Assembly (NCBI GenBank): GCA_023229525.1 | Contig: JALNZC010000062.1 | Span: forward strand, 1 to 16,016 | Direction of reading: 5' to 3' | From: Bacteroidales bacterium | Lineage (GTDB): Bacteria > Bacteroidota > Bacteroidia > Bacteroidales > FEN-979 | DNA length: 16,016 nt | Part shown: one piece after another, positions 7,725-14,488 of the stretch | Numbering within the stretch: the first letter of the stretch is position 1 | Layout: the number at the start of each line of letters is the position of its first letter | Made by a program: the position numbers and the translations under genes | Notes under the pieces: model-generated | Told to the model about the DNA's origin: nothing | Seen by the model: only the letters and a program-made list of their open reading frames with translations | Databases searched by the model: none

Positions 7725-8489
7725 ATGGATGACAAATTGGTAATAGAAGTAAAAAATGTTTTTAAATCATTCAAAGCTGTCCAGGCCGTTCGGGGTATAG
7801 ACCTACGTATTCCCGCAGGTCAGTTTGCCGCCATACTGGGCCCCAACGGAGCAGGAAAGACCACCCTCGTGGAGATGATCGAAGGAATTCAGGAACCCGA
7901 TAGGGGCGAGATCTTTATCATGGGAAAGACATGGAAAGGGGATGAAACTTATCTGCGGAATATCATCGGGCTTTCTTTGCAGGAGACCCATTTTATCGAC
8001 AAACTCAGTGTATGGGAAACCCTTCGCCTCTTTGCCAGCTTTTTTGGCATTGGAAAAGAGCGGTGCGAAGAGGTATTATATATCATCGCTCTTGAGGAAA
8101 AAAGGAAAGCATGGGTCGGAAATCTTTCGGGTGGTCAGCGCCAACGGTTGGCCCTTGGAATTTCATTACTGAACAAGCCGAAAATATTATTGCTTGACGA
8201 ACCTACTACCGGCCTTGATCCCAATGCCCGCCGGGAAATTTGGACCATCCTGCGTAAACTGAAAGAACAATTGCACACCTCGCTGATCCTTACAACCCAT
8301 TACATGGAAGAGGCTGAGCAACTCTGTGATTACATCGTGATCATGGATCACGGGAAAATTCTGAAAGAAGGGACCCTCACCATGTTATTGGGTGATATGA
8401 ACGATGTGCCTGTACAACCGGTACGCACCCGGAAAATCACCCTCGACGATCTTTTTATCTCATTAACCGGGCGCCATCTCGATGATTGA
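7725..8489 (+). CDS. ABC transporter ATP-binding protein (ABC-2 exporter type)
   Basis: The 254-residue nucleotide-binding subunit would power an exporter at the inner membrane. All catalytic elements are present: Walker A GPNGAGKTT (39-47), Q-loop Q86, signature LSGGQ (134-138), Walker B ILLLDE (154-159) with catalytic E159, D-loop GLD (163-165), and the switch histidine in THY (H192). Sequence style matches the CcmA/DrrA/NatA class that pairs with ABC-2 permeases. It starts 19 bases after the RelA/SpoT stop, and its last 8 bases overlap the permease start, so all three genes are probably co-transcribed. The substrate cannot be read from sequence. Confidence 0.9.
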   Translation: MDDKLVIEVKNVFKSFKAVQAVRGIDLRIPAGQFAAILGPNGAGKTTLVEMIEGIQEPDRGEIFIMGKTWKGDETYLRNIIGLSLQETHFIDKLSVWETLRLFASFFGIGKERCEEVLYIIALEEKRKAWVGNLSGGQRQRLALGISLLNKPKILLLDEPTTGLDPNARREIWTILRKLKEQLHTSLILTTHYMEEAEQLCDYIVIMDHGKILKEGTLTMLLGDMNDVPVQPVRTRKITLDDLFISLTGRHLDD

Positions 8490-9627
8490 ACGCATTACAA
8501 ATAACCAGCTTTATCATCTGGTCATGGCCAACATAAGGGAACTGATGCGTGAACCGGGGGTTCTTTTCTGGGGAATCGTATTCCCTATCCTTATGTCGCT
8601 TGGATTAGGAATTGCCTTCACCAAGAAAAAAGATATAATTACCACTGTCGCCGTAATTGGCAGGAATCACCTTGTTAAATCCCCGGATGACAGCGCTTCC
8701 ATTATCCGTAATTTTCTTCAGATCAACAAAGCCGGGACACAAATCAGCAAAAACGGTGGGTATTCCAAAACCCTCACCATACGAAATGACAAAATGGGAA
8801 ATACTATGTTCATATTCCAGGCGATGGATTGGAAACATGCCATGGTATTGCTTAAACGGGGCAATCTCAACCTCATCCTGGATGAAAAAAACGGAGCGGT
8901 CCAGTACCATTTTGACCCCAATAATCCCGATGCCCAATTGGCTTACCTGAAGCTGACTAAATTGTTCAGTACCACCGGACGGATAGCTACCGCATCTGAT
9001 ACCGAAATCGCCCCGCTTACTGTAAGCGGAACCCGGTATATCGATTTCCTGGTTCCCGGACTGATCGCCATGGGGGTGATGATGTCGAGCATGTGGGGAA
9101 TAAGCTATGCGATTATCGAGCGGCGTTCGAAAAAACTTCTTCGCCGCATGGTAGCTACACCGATGAAGCATTCCAATTTTCTCATCGCGTTGATCACGGT
9201 CCGTGTCCTGATGAATTTTGTGGAAGCAGGATTGCTTTTCCTATTCGCCTTCCTGGCCTTCGATATTACCATCCAGGGAAATGTTCCCGCGTTGTTGACC
9301 CTTTTTATCGCAGGGAATTTTGCCTTTGCCGGCATTTCCATTTTTATCTCTTCAAATACCGCGAAAACCGAGATCGGAAACGGATTGATCAATGCCTTCA
9401 GCATGCCGATGATGGTCCTATCCGGAATATTTTTCAGCTATCATAATTTTCCTGTATGGAGCATTCCGGTTATTCAGCAATTCCCGCTTACCCTGATGGC
9501 CGATGGAATGCGAAGTATTTTCATCGAAGGCGCCGGTTTTTCAGAGGCCTCTGTCCCTATCATAGTTCTTTCATCAATCGGGTTGGTTTTCTTTGTTGCA
9601 GGCATGAAGATTTTCAGGTGGCATTGA
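8482..9627 (+). CDS. ABC-2 type transporter permease
   Basis: The 381-residue membrane subunit partners the ATPase encoded just upstream. Topology seen: a cytoplasmic N-terminus, one membrane segment near residues 28-46 (VLFWGIVFPILMSLGLGIAF), a hydrophilic, probably periplasmic domain of about 135 residues, then about five hydrophobic segments from residue 190 to the end, the last finishing in KIFRWH. This is the usual ABC-2 layout for exporters of lipids, drugs or other hydrophobic molecules. The ATG sits inside the ATPase stop region (ATGATTGA, 8-bp overlap), indicating translational coupling. Substrate unknown; the link to a (p)ppGpp synthetase gene is positional only. Confidence 0.88.
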   Translation: MIERITNNQLYHLVMANIRELMREPGVLFWGIVFPILMSLGLGIAFTKKKDIITTVAVIGRNHLVKSPDDSASIIRNFLQINKAGTQISKNGGYSKTLTIRNDKMGNTMFIFQAMDWKHAMVLLKRGNLNLILDEKNGAVQYHFDPNNPDAQLAYLKLTKLFSTTGRIATASDTEIAPLTVSGTRYIDFLVPGLIAMGVMMSSMWGISYAIIERRSKKLLRRMVATPMKHSNFLIALITVRVLMNFVEAGLLFLFAFLAFDITIQGNVPALLTLFIAGNFAFAGISIFISSNTAKTEIGNGLINAFSMPMMVLSGIFFSYHNFPVWSIPVIQQFPLTLMADGMRSIFIEGAGFSEASVPIIVLSSIGLVFFVAGMKIFRWH

Positions 9628-9644
9628 CAGTGCTGAAGTTGGAT

Positions 9645-9693
9645 GCAACCCGGGAACAACCCGAGAGCAACCCGGGAGCAACCCGGGAGCAAC
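9645..9693. repeat. 11-bp tandem repeat array (GCAACCCGGGA)
   Basis: Four units with period 11: GCAACCCGGGA (9645-9655), ACAACCCGAGA (9656-9666), GCAACCCGGGA (9667-9677), GCAACCCGGGA (9678-9688), then a partial GCAAC. It begins 17 bases after the permease stop. Three of the four full units contain the palindrome CCCGGG, so copies can pair with one another. The array is bracketed by short inverted arms, AAGTTG (9636-9641) and CAACTT (9690-9695). It could form a structured 3' end for the exporter transcript, but no U-tract follows. Confidence 0.9.
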
Positions 9694-9732
9694 TTAATTC
9701 TTATTTAAAGTTATTCTGATGGTCAGATGCGG

Positions 9733-9740
9733 TAAATTTG
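9733..9740 (+). promoter_or_regulatory. Candidate -7 box upstream of kdpF (weak)
   Basis: TAAATTTG matches the Bacteroidota TAnnTTTG element exactly, in the gap between the exporter and kdpF. It would give a leader of about 125 bases containing the ATCCTT repeats. The sequence is AT-rich, so a chance match is plausible. The alternative is CATCTTTG at 9841-9848, a one-mismatch match much closer to kdpF. Confidence 0.3.
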
Positions 9741-9790
9741 AAAAAATCTTATCTGGGACTGAAAAAGAACTTTTGCCACATCTTTATTAA

Positions 9791-9848
9791 ATCCTTATAT
9801 CCTTAGAGAGATCCTTTCAAAATCCTTATAGATTCGGTTGCATCTTTG
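9791..9848 (+). promoter_or_regulatory. Candidate kdp control region: four ATCCTT direct repeats before a -7-like box
   Basis: ATCCTT occurs four times in the same orientation, starting at 9791, 9799, 9811 and 9822. The outer two are extended to AAATCCTTATA (9789-9799 and 9820-9830), 31 bases apart, or about three helical turns. CATCTTTG (9841-9848), one mismatch from TAnnTTTG, follows, and kdpF begins at 9871. Direct repeats about 10-12 bases apart are the usual binding pattern of OmpR/PhoB-family regulators, which include KdpE. That this is the KdpE operator is inference from position and pattern. Confidence 0.4.
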
Positions 9849-9870
9849 TGTCGTTTAAAAACGATTTTAT

Positions 9871-10008
9871 ATGAATGCAATAATCTTATTGGTGGCTACT
9901 AAAACCATTGGCATGAATCCTTCCGCCGGATACGTTACCGGAGCGGTGATAGCGCTGTTTATCCTTGGATATCTTCTTTTTTCACTTGTTAAACCCGATA
10001 AATTTTAA
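9871..10008 (+). CDS. kdpF: KdpF, small subunit of the K+-transporting ATPase
   Basis: The 45-residue protein has one hydrophobic segment (about residues 22-41) ending in GYLLFSLVKPDKF, which matches the KdpF family's conserved LLRPEKF-type C-terminus. KdpF is a single-pass membrane peptide that stabilises the KdpFABC complex. It lies immediately before kdpA, 41 bases away, as expected for the operon. It is longer than the roughly 29-residue E. coli KdpF because of a polar N-terminal extension (MNAIILLVATKTIGMNPSAG). There is no Shine-Dalgarno sequence, which is normal in this phylum. Confidence 0.88.
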   Translation: MNAIILLVATKTIGMNPSAGYVTGAVIALFILGYLLFSLVKPDKF

Positions 10009-10049
10009 TTGCAGGGACCTTTTTAACAATCTTCTAAAACAAGAATAAG

Positions 10050-11741
10050 ATGACATTTCAGGATATATTTCAGATTGCATTATTCTTTCTGTTGTTGATA
10101 GGCTTAACACCAGTTTTAGGTAATTACATGTACAAAGTATTTTCGGGGGAAAAACATATAATGTTGTCTGTTTTAGGTTGGCTCGAAAAGCTTACTTACA
10201 AATTTACAGGTGTGGATTCCGAAGAAGAATCCAACTGGAAGTCGTACACCTTCGGTTTGCTCATGTTTAATTTCATAGGATTTGTTTTTGTGTTCCTGAT
10301 TCAGCTCATTCAGTCCCATTTACCATTAAATCCGGCGAACCTTCCAAATGTATCGTGGCATTCGGCTTTCAATACTTCAGTGAGTTTCATGACCAACACC
10401 AATTGGCAAGGATATGCAGGGGAAACCACACTCAGTTACTTTGTGCAGATGATCGGGCTTACCGTACAGAATTTTGTCAGCGCTGCAACCGGAATAGCTG
10501 TTTTATTGGCGCTCATAAGAGGGATTTCACGGAAAACCACCGATAAGCTTGGTAATTTCTGGACAGACCTTACACGGTCAACCTTGTATGTTCTTATACC
10601 TCTTTCGATATTGTTGGCCATTGTGTTGGTCGGTCAGGGCGTTGTACAGAACTTCAAAACATATGATACGGTTCATACTTTACAGGGGGCTCAGCAGATA
10701 ATCCCAATGGGACCGGCAGCTTCGCAGATTGCCATAAAGCAGTTGGGAACAAACGGCGGTGGTTTTTTCAACTCCAATAGCGCACACCCGTTCGAGAACC
10801 CAACCCCTTTTACCAATTTTCTCGAAATGCTGGCAATATTACTTATCCCGGCTTCATTAACATATACGTATGGCAAAATGGTCGGTTCAACCCGACACGG
10901 TTGGACCATTTTTACCGTAATGATGATCTTATTTTGTGCCGGATTGAGTATTTCCCTGTATGCTGAATATTCAGCAAATCCTGTTTTTGGACACCTGCAC
11001 CTGATGGAAGGCAAGGAAACACGTTTCGGGATTGCAAATAGTGTTCTGTGGTCAACATCAACCACAGCTGCATCCAACGGATCGGTGAATGCCATGCACG
11101 ACAGCCTTTCACCAATTTCAGGCATGATTGCAATAATAAACCTTATGGTGGGTGAGGTCATTTTCGGCGGTGTTGGTGCCGGATTATACGGTATGGTCAT
11201 ATTTATAATCCTTACCGTTTTTATTGCCGGGCTTATGGTTGGACGAACACCGGAATACCTGGGTAAAAAAATCCAGGCGTTCGAAGTGCAAATGGCCATA
11301 ATTGCGGTTCTGGCTCCGAATTTTGTAATACTTCTGTTCTCGGCATGGGCTTCCGTAAGTAATGCAGGATTAGCGGGTCTTAACAATGCCGGCCCGCATG
11401 GCCTTACCGAAATTCTTTATGCCTTTAGTTCGGCAGCCGGAAACAACGGCAGCGCATTTGCCGGTTTAAACGCAAATACCCTGTTTTACAATTTATCCCT
11501 TGGCATTGGGATGCTCGTCGGCCGGTTTGGCGTGATTTTACCGGTAATGGCAATAGCCGGAAGTATGGCCGGAAAGAAAATCACACCCCTGTCCGCGGGT
11601 ACTTTCCGAACCGACAATTCACTTTTTATCATCTTATTGATCGGAGTTATCCTTATTGTCGGTGGCTTAACACATTTTCCCGCTTTATCTCTTGGGCCAA
11701 TAATTGAGCATTTACTGATGAATAATGGAATAACCTTTTAA
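10050..11741 (+). CDS. kdpA: KdpA, potassium-binding channel-like subunit of the Kdp ATPase
   Basis: The 563-residue polytopic inner-membrane protein carries K+ selectivity. All four selectivity-filter/P-loop regions can be found: TNTNWQGYAGE (near 116-126), GTNGGGFFNSNSAHPFENP (near 233-251), STTAASNGSVN (near 336-346), and AAGNNGSAFAG (near 462-472). The length matches the family (about 557 in E. coli). It belongs to the superfamily of K+ transporters with four M1-P-M2 repeats. kdpB starts 12 bases downstream. No truncation or missing filter residue is visible. Confidence 0.97.
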   Translation: MTFQDIFQIALFFLLLIGLTPVLGNYMYKVFSGEKHIMLSVLGWLEKLTYKFTGVDSEEESNWKSYTFGLLMFNFIGFVFVFLIQLIQSHLPLNPANLPNVSWHSAFNTSVSFMTNTNWQGYAGETTLSYFVQMIGLTVQNFVSAATGIAVLLALIRGISRKTTDKLGNFWTDLTRSTLYVLIPLSILLAIVLVGQGVVQNFKTYDTVHTLQGAQQIIPMGPAASQIAIKQLGTNGGGFFNSNSAHPFENPTPFTNFLEMLAILLIPASLTYTYGKMVGSTRHGWTIFTVMMILFCAGLSISLYAEYSANPVFGHLHLMEGKETRFGIANSVLWSTSTTAASNGSVNAMHDSLSPISGMIAIINLMVGEVIFGGVGAGLYGMVIFIILTVFIAGLMVGRTPEYLGKKIQAFEVQMAIIAVLAPNFVILLFSAWASVSNAGLAGLNNAGPHGLTEILYAFSSAAGNNGSAFAGLNANTLFYNLSLGIGMLVGRFGVILPVMAIAGSMAGKKITPLSAGTFRTDNSLFIILLIGVILIVGGLTHFPALSLGPIIEHLLMNNGITF

Positions 11742-11753
11742 TTCCCGGATAAA

Positions 11754-13832
11754 ATGGGCACGAAACAAAAAATCATCCTTTTCAATAAAAATATAGTTTT
11801 GCAGGCTGCAAAGGATAGCATCATCAAATTAAATCCTGCATTGCTCATCAGAAACCCTGTTATTTTTATTGTGGCTTTAGGGTCGGTTCTTACGACTATC
11901 ATAGTATTTGCAGGAATATTCAAAGGTAATTTCTCCTCTTTTAATCTTCAAATAGCGATCTGGCTCTGGTTTACCGTGTTGTTTGCCAATTTTGCCGAAG
12001 CCATTGCCGAAGGCAGGGGAAAAGCCCAGGCCGATAGTCTGCGTAAAAACCGTACCCAAACCAAAGCCAGGAAACTTGTGGGCAAAGAAGAAGTGTCGGT
12101 TTTTGCAACAGAGCTTAAAAAAGGAGATATAGTTATTTGCGAAAGCGGAAATGTAATCCCTTCGGATGGAGAAGTTATTGAAGGTATTGCCAGTGTTGAC
12201 GAATCGGCCATCACCGGAGAATCCGCCCCGGTTATCCGGGAAAGCGGAGGCGACCGATCGGCTGTTACCGGTGGGACAAAAGTGATCAGCGACCAGATAC
12301 TTGTCCGCATAACAACCGAGCCGGGCAGTACGTTCATTGACCGGATGATTACCCTGGTTGAAGGTGCAAAGCGGAAGAAAACACCCAATGAAATTGCCCT
12401 CTCCATACTTCTTTCGGGTTTAACCATTATTTTTCTTCTGGCAGTAGTAACGCTTCCGGCATTCTTCGGATACAGCCTTGCAGCTTCAGGATTACCCTTA
12501 TCGCAAAACCTGACCATTCCCATCCTGATTGCTTTGTTGGTTTGTCTTATTCCTACAACCATCGGTGGTTTGTTGAGCGCTATTGGCATAAGTGGAATGG
12601 ACAGGCTTATTCAGCGTAATGTGATCGCCACCAGCGGTCGGGCAATTGAGGCTGCCGGAGATGTTGATGTACTCTTGCTGGATAAAACCGGAACAATCAC
12701 CTTGGGCAACCGCATGGCCACGGATTTTATCCCTGCAGAAGGAGTAACGGTTGAGGAACTTGCAGATGCCGCCCAACTTTCCTCCTTATCGGACGAAACT
12801 CCCGAAGGGCGATCAATAGTTATACTTGCCAAAGAAAAATTCAATATCCGGGGACGGAAAGTTCATCATCTCCAGGCCTCTTTTATTCCGTTCTCTGCGC
12901 AGTCCAGGATGAGTGGAGTGGATATAAAAACAATTAATGGCAAACTTCACCAGGTACGTAAAGGCTCATCGGAAGCCATCCGGACATTTGTGCAAAATAA
13001 CAACGGCTTTTACCCTCAGAAAATTATGGACATTGTTTCGGAACTGGCGCGACAAGGGGCAACACCGCTGGTTGTTGCTGAAAACAACAGGATTCTTGGG
13101 GTCATTCATCTTAAAGACATTGTAAAGGGAGGGATTAAGCAGCGTTTTGCGGAATTACGGAAAATGGGGATTAAAACGGTGATGATCACCGGTGATAATC
13201 CACTAACTGCTGCCGCTATTGCAGCCGAAGCAGGTGTTGACGATTTTATGGCCGAGGCAACACCTGAAGATAAATTACGGCGTATCCGTGAAGAACAGGC
13301 AAAAGGCCACCTGGTGGGTATGATTGGTGACGGCACTAACGATGCCCCTGCACTTGCGCAAGCCGATATTGGCATTGCCATGAATTCAGGTACTCAGGCA
13401 GCCCGTGAGGCAGGCAACATGGTTGACCTCGACAGTAACCCTACCAAGCTGATCGAGGTGGTGGAAGTCGGCAAACAATTGCTTATGACCCGTGGTTCAC
13501 TTACCACTTTCAGTATTGCCAACGATGTGGCCAAATACTTTGCCATTATCCCGGCCATTGCCATTTCGCTCTATTCCGGCAGAAACGGCATTGGACCTCT
13601 TTCCGCGTTGAATATTATGAACCTGGGATCGCCACAAAGCGCGATCCTGAGTGCAGTGATTTTTAATGCCATTATCATCATTTTATTGGTCCCGTTAGCT
13701 TTGAAAGGCGTTCGCTATAAACCAGTTTCTGCCAATGCTGCCTTAACCCGTAACCTGCTCATTTTTGGCTTGGGAGGTATTATTGCCCCCTTCATCGGTA
13801 TCAAACTTATCGATCTTCTGATTAACCTGTAA
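11754..13832 (+). CDS. kdpB: KdpB, P-type ATPase catalytic subunit
   Basis: The 692-residue P-type ATPase energises K+ uptake through KdpA. Visible: the actuator-domain TGES motif (154-157), the phosphorylation site DKTGT (D310), the nucleotide-binding domain with KGSSEAI (403-409), MITGDNP (477-483) and the hinge GDGTND (525-530), and the Kdp-specific membrane motif SIANDVAKYFAIIPA (587-601). S157 in TGES corresponds to the serine whose phosphorylation inhibits E. coli KdpB (S162). Length matches the family (682 in E. coli). Spacing is 12 bases after kdpA and 13 before kdpC, consistent with one operon. Confidence 0.97.
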   Translation: MGTKQKIILFNKNIVLQAAKDSIIKLNPALLIRNPVIFIVALGSVLTTIIVFAGIFKGNFSSFNLQIAIWLWFTVLFANFAEAIAEGRGKAQADSLRKNRTQTKARKLVGKEEVSVFATELKKGDIVICESGNVIPSDGEVIEGIASVDESAITGESAPVIRESGGDRSAVTGGTKVISDQILVRITTEPGSTFIDRMITLVEGAKRKKTPNEIALSILLSGLTIIFLLAVVTLPAFFGYSLAASGLPLSQNLTIPILIALLVCLIPTTIGGLLSAIGISGMDRLIQRNVIATSGRAIEAAGDVDVLLLDKTGTITLGNRMATDFIPAEGVTVEELADAAQLSSLSDETPEGRSIVILAKEKFNIRGRKVHHLQASFIPFSAQSRMSGVDIKTINGKLHQVRKGSSEAIRTFVQNNNGFYPQKIMDIVSELARQGATPLVVAENNRILGVIHLKDIVKGGIKQRFAELRKMGIKTVMITGDNPLTAAAIAAEAGVDDFMAEATPEDKLRRIREEQAKGHLVGMIGDGTNDAPALAQADIGIAMNSGTQAAREAGNMVDLDSNPTKLIEVVEVGKQLLMTRGSLTTFSIANDVAKYFAIIPAIAISLYSGRNGIGPLSALNIMNLGSPQSAILSAVIFNAIIIILLVPLALKGVRYKPVSANAALTRNLLIFGLGGIIAPFIGIKLIDLLINL

Positions 13833-13845
13833 TTCAGTAAAAAAA

Positions 13846-14418
13846 GTGAAAACACTCATTATATCATTAAAAATATTCTTGTTTTTTACCATTTTAACAG
13901 GAATCATCTATCCGCTTCTTATTACCGGAATTGCACAAGTTATATTTCCTGCAAAAGCAAATGGCAGTTTGATAGTTATAAATAGCAGAATAATTGGAAG
14001 TGAACTTATTGGTCAGCAATTCGATAGCAACATTTATTTTTCTTCACGTCCATCTGCAATTACATATAATCCCTTGCCTTCAGGTGGTTCGAACTATGGT
14101 TTGACGAATGCGAAACTGAAAAATCTGGTTATTGAACGTAAAAAACAGTTTATTGCCTTCAATAAATTAGACAACCTTACCGACATCCCTTCCGAAATGC
14201 TTTTTGCGTCGGCAAGCGGACTGGATCCGCACATTTCCCCCAAAGCAGCCTTATTACAGGTAGAGCGGATTGTCAAGACCCGGAATTTCAATGATATTCA
14301 AAAACAAAAACTAATACAATGTATAAAAGACCTCAAGGAAACCCCTCAGTTTTTATGTTTTGGAGAAGAGAGGGTTAACGTATTATTGCTAAATTTGAGG
14401 TTAGATGAAATAAAGTAA
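13846..14418 (+). CDS. kdpC: KdpC, accessory subunit of the K+-transporting ATPase
   Basis: The 190-residue protein has one N-terminal membrane segment (about 7-33) and a periplasmic domain. Family motifs present: the YFSSRPSA segment (64-71), PSGGSNYGLTNAKL (78-91), and ASGLDPHISPKAALLQVERI (123-142). KdpC holds the KdpA-KdpB complex together. The start is GTG at 13846, giving MKTLIISLKIFLFF, which suits a KdpC N-terminus. The C-terminus after about residue 160 is more variable in the family; here it continues for some 25 residues past the last conserved helix. Confidence 0.95.
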   Translation: MKTLIISLKIFLFFTILTGIIYPLLITGIAQVIFPAKANGSLIVINSRIIGSELIGQQFDSNIYFSSRPSAITYNPLPSGGSNYGLTNAKLKNLVIERKKQFIAFNKLDNLTDIPSEMLFASASGLDPHISPKAALLQVERIVKTRNFNDIQKQKLIQCIKDLKETPQFLCFGEERVNVLLLNLRLDEIK

Positions 14419-14476
14419 TTTGAAGATGAGGCGATTTGAAGATTTGAAAATGGATTAATTTTCAAATTTTCAAATT
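14417..14476. repeat. AT-rich inverted repeat built from 8-bp units between kdpC and kdpD
   Basis: After the kdpC stop come units of the TTTGAAGA/TTTGAAAA octamer, then the same octamer inverted. Left arm 14434-14451 (ATTTGAAGATTTGAAAAT) and right arm 14458-14475 (ATTTTCAAATTTTCAAAT) are separated by a 6-base loop (GGATTA). They pair over 18 bp with one G-U wobble in RNA. The hairpin ends 13 bases before the kdpD ATG. Two stretches, AATTTGAAGATGAG (14417-14430) and the 18-base left arm, are identical to parts of the array at 999-1054 read on its minus strand. Confidence 0.88.
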
Positions 14477-14488
14477 AAGTTACATAAA

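Noticed and set aside
8605..9171. 188-codon open frame antisense to the ABC permease
   Set aside because: The sense strand encodes a coherent ABC-2 permease coupled to its ATPase; the antisense translation shows no family features.
10691..11386. 231-codon open frame antisense to kdpA
   Set aside because: It lies entirely within the strongly conserved kdpA gene and its translation has no recognisable domain; such frames arise from the codon bias of the sense gene.
11948..12589. 213-codon open frame antisense to kdpB
   Set aside because: Fully inside kdpB with all P-type ATPase motifs on the sense strand; low-complexity, Ser/Pro-rich translation typical of a shadow frame.
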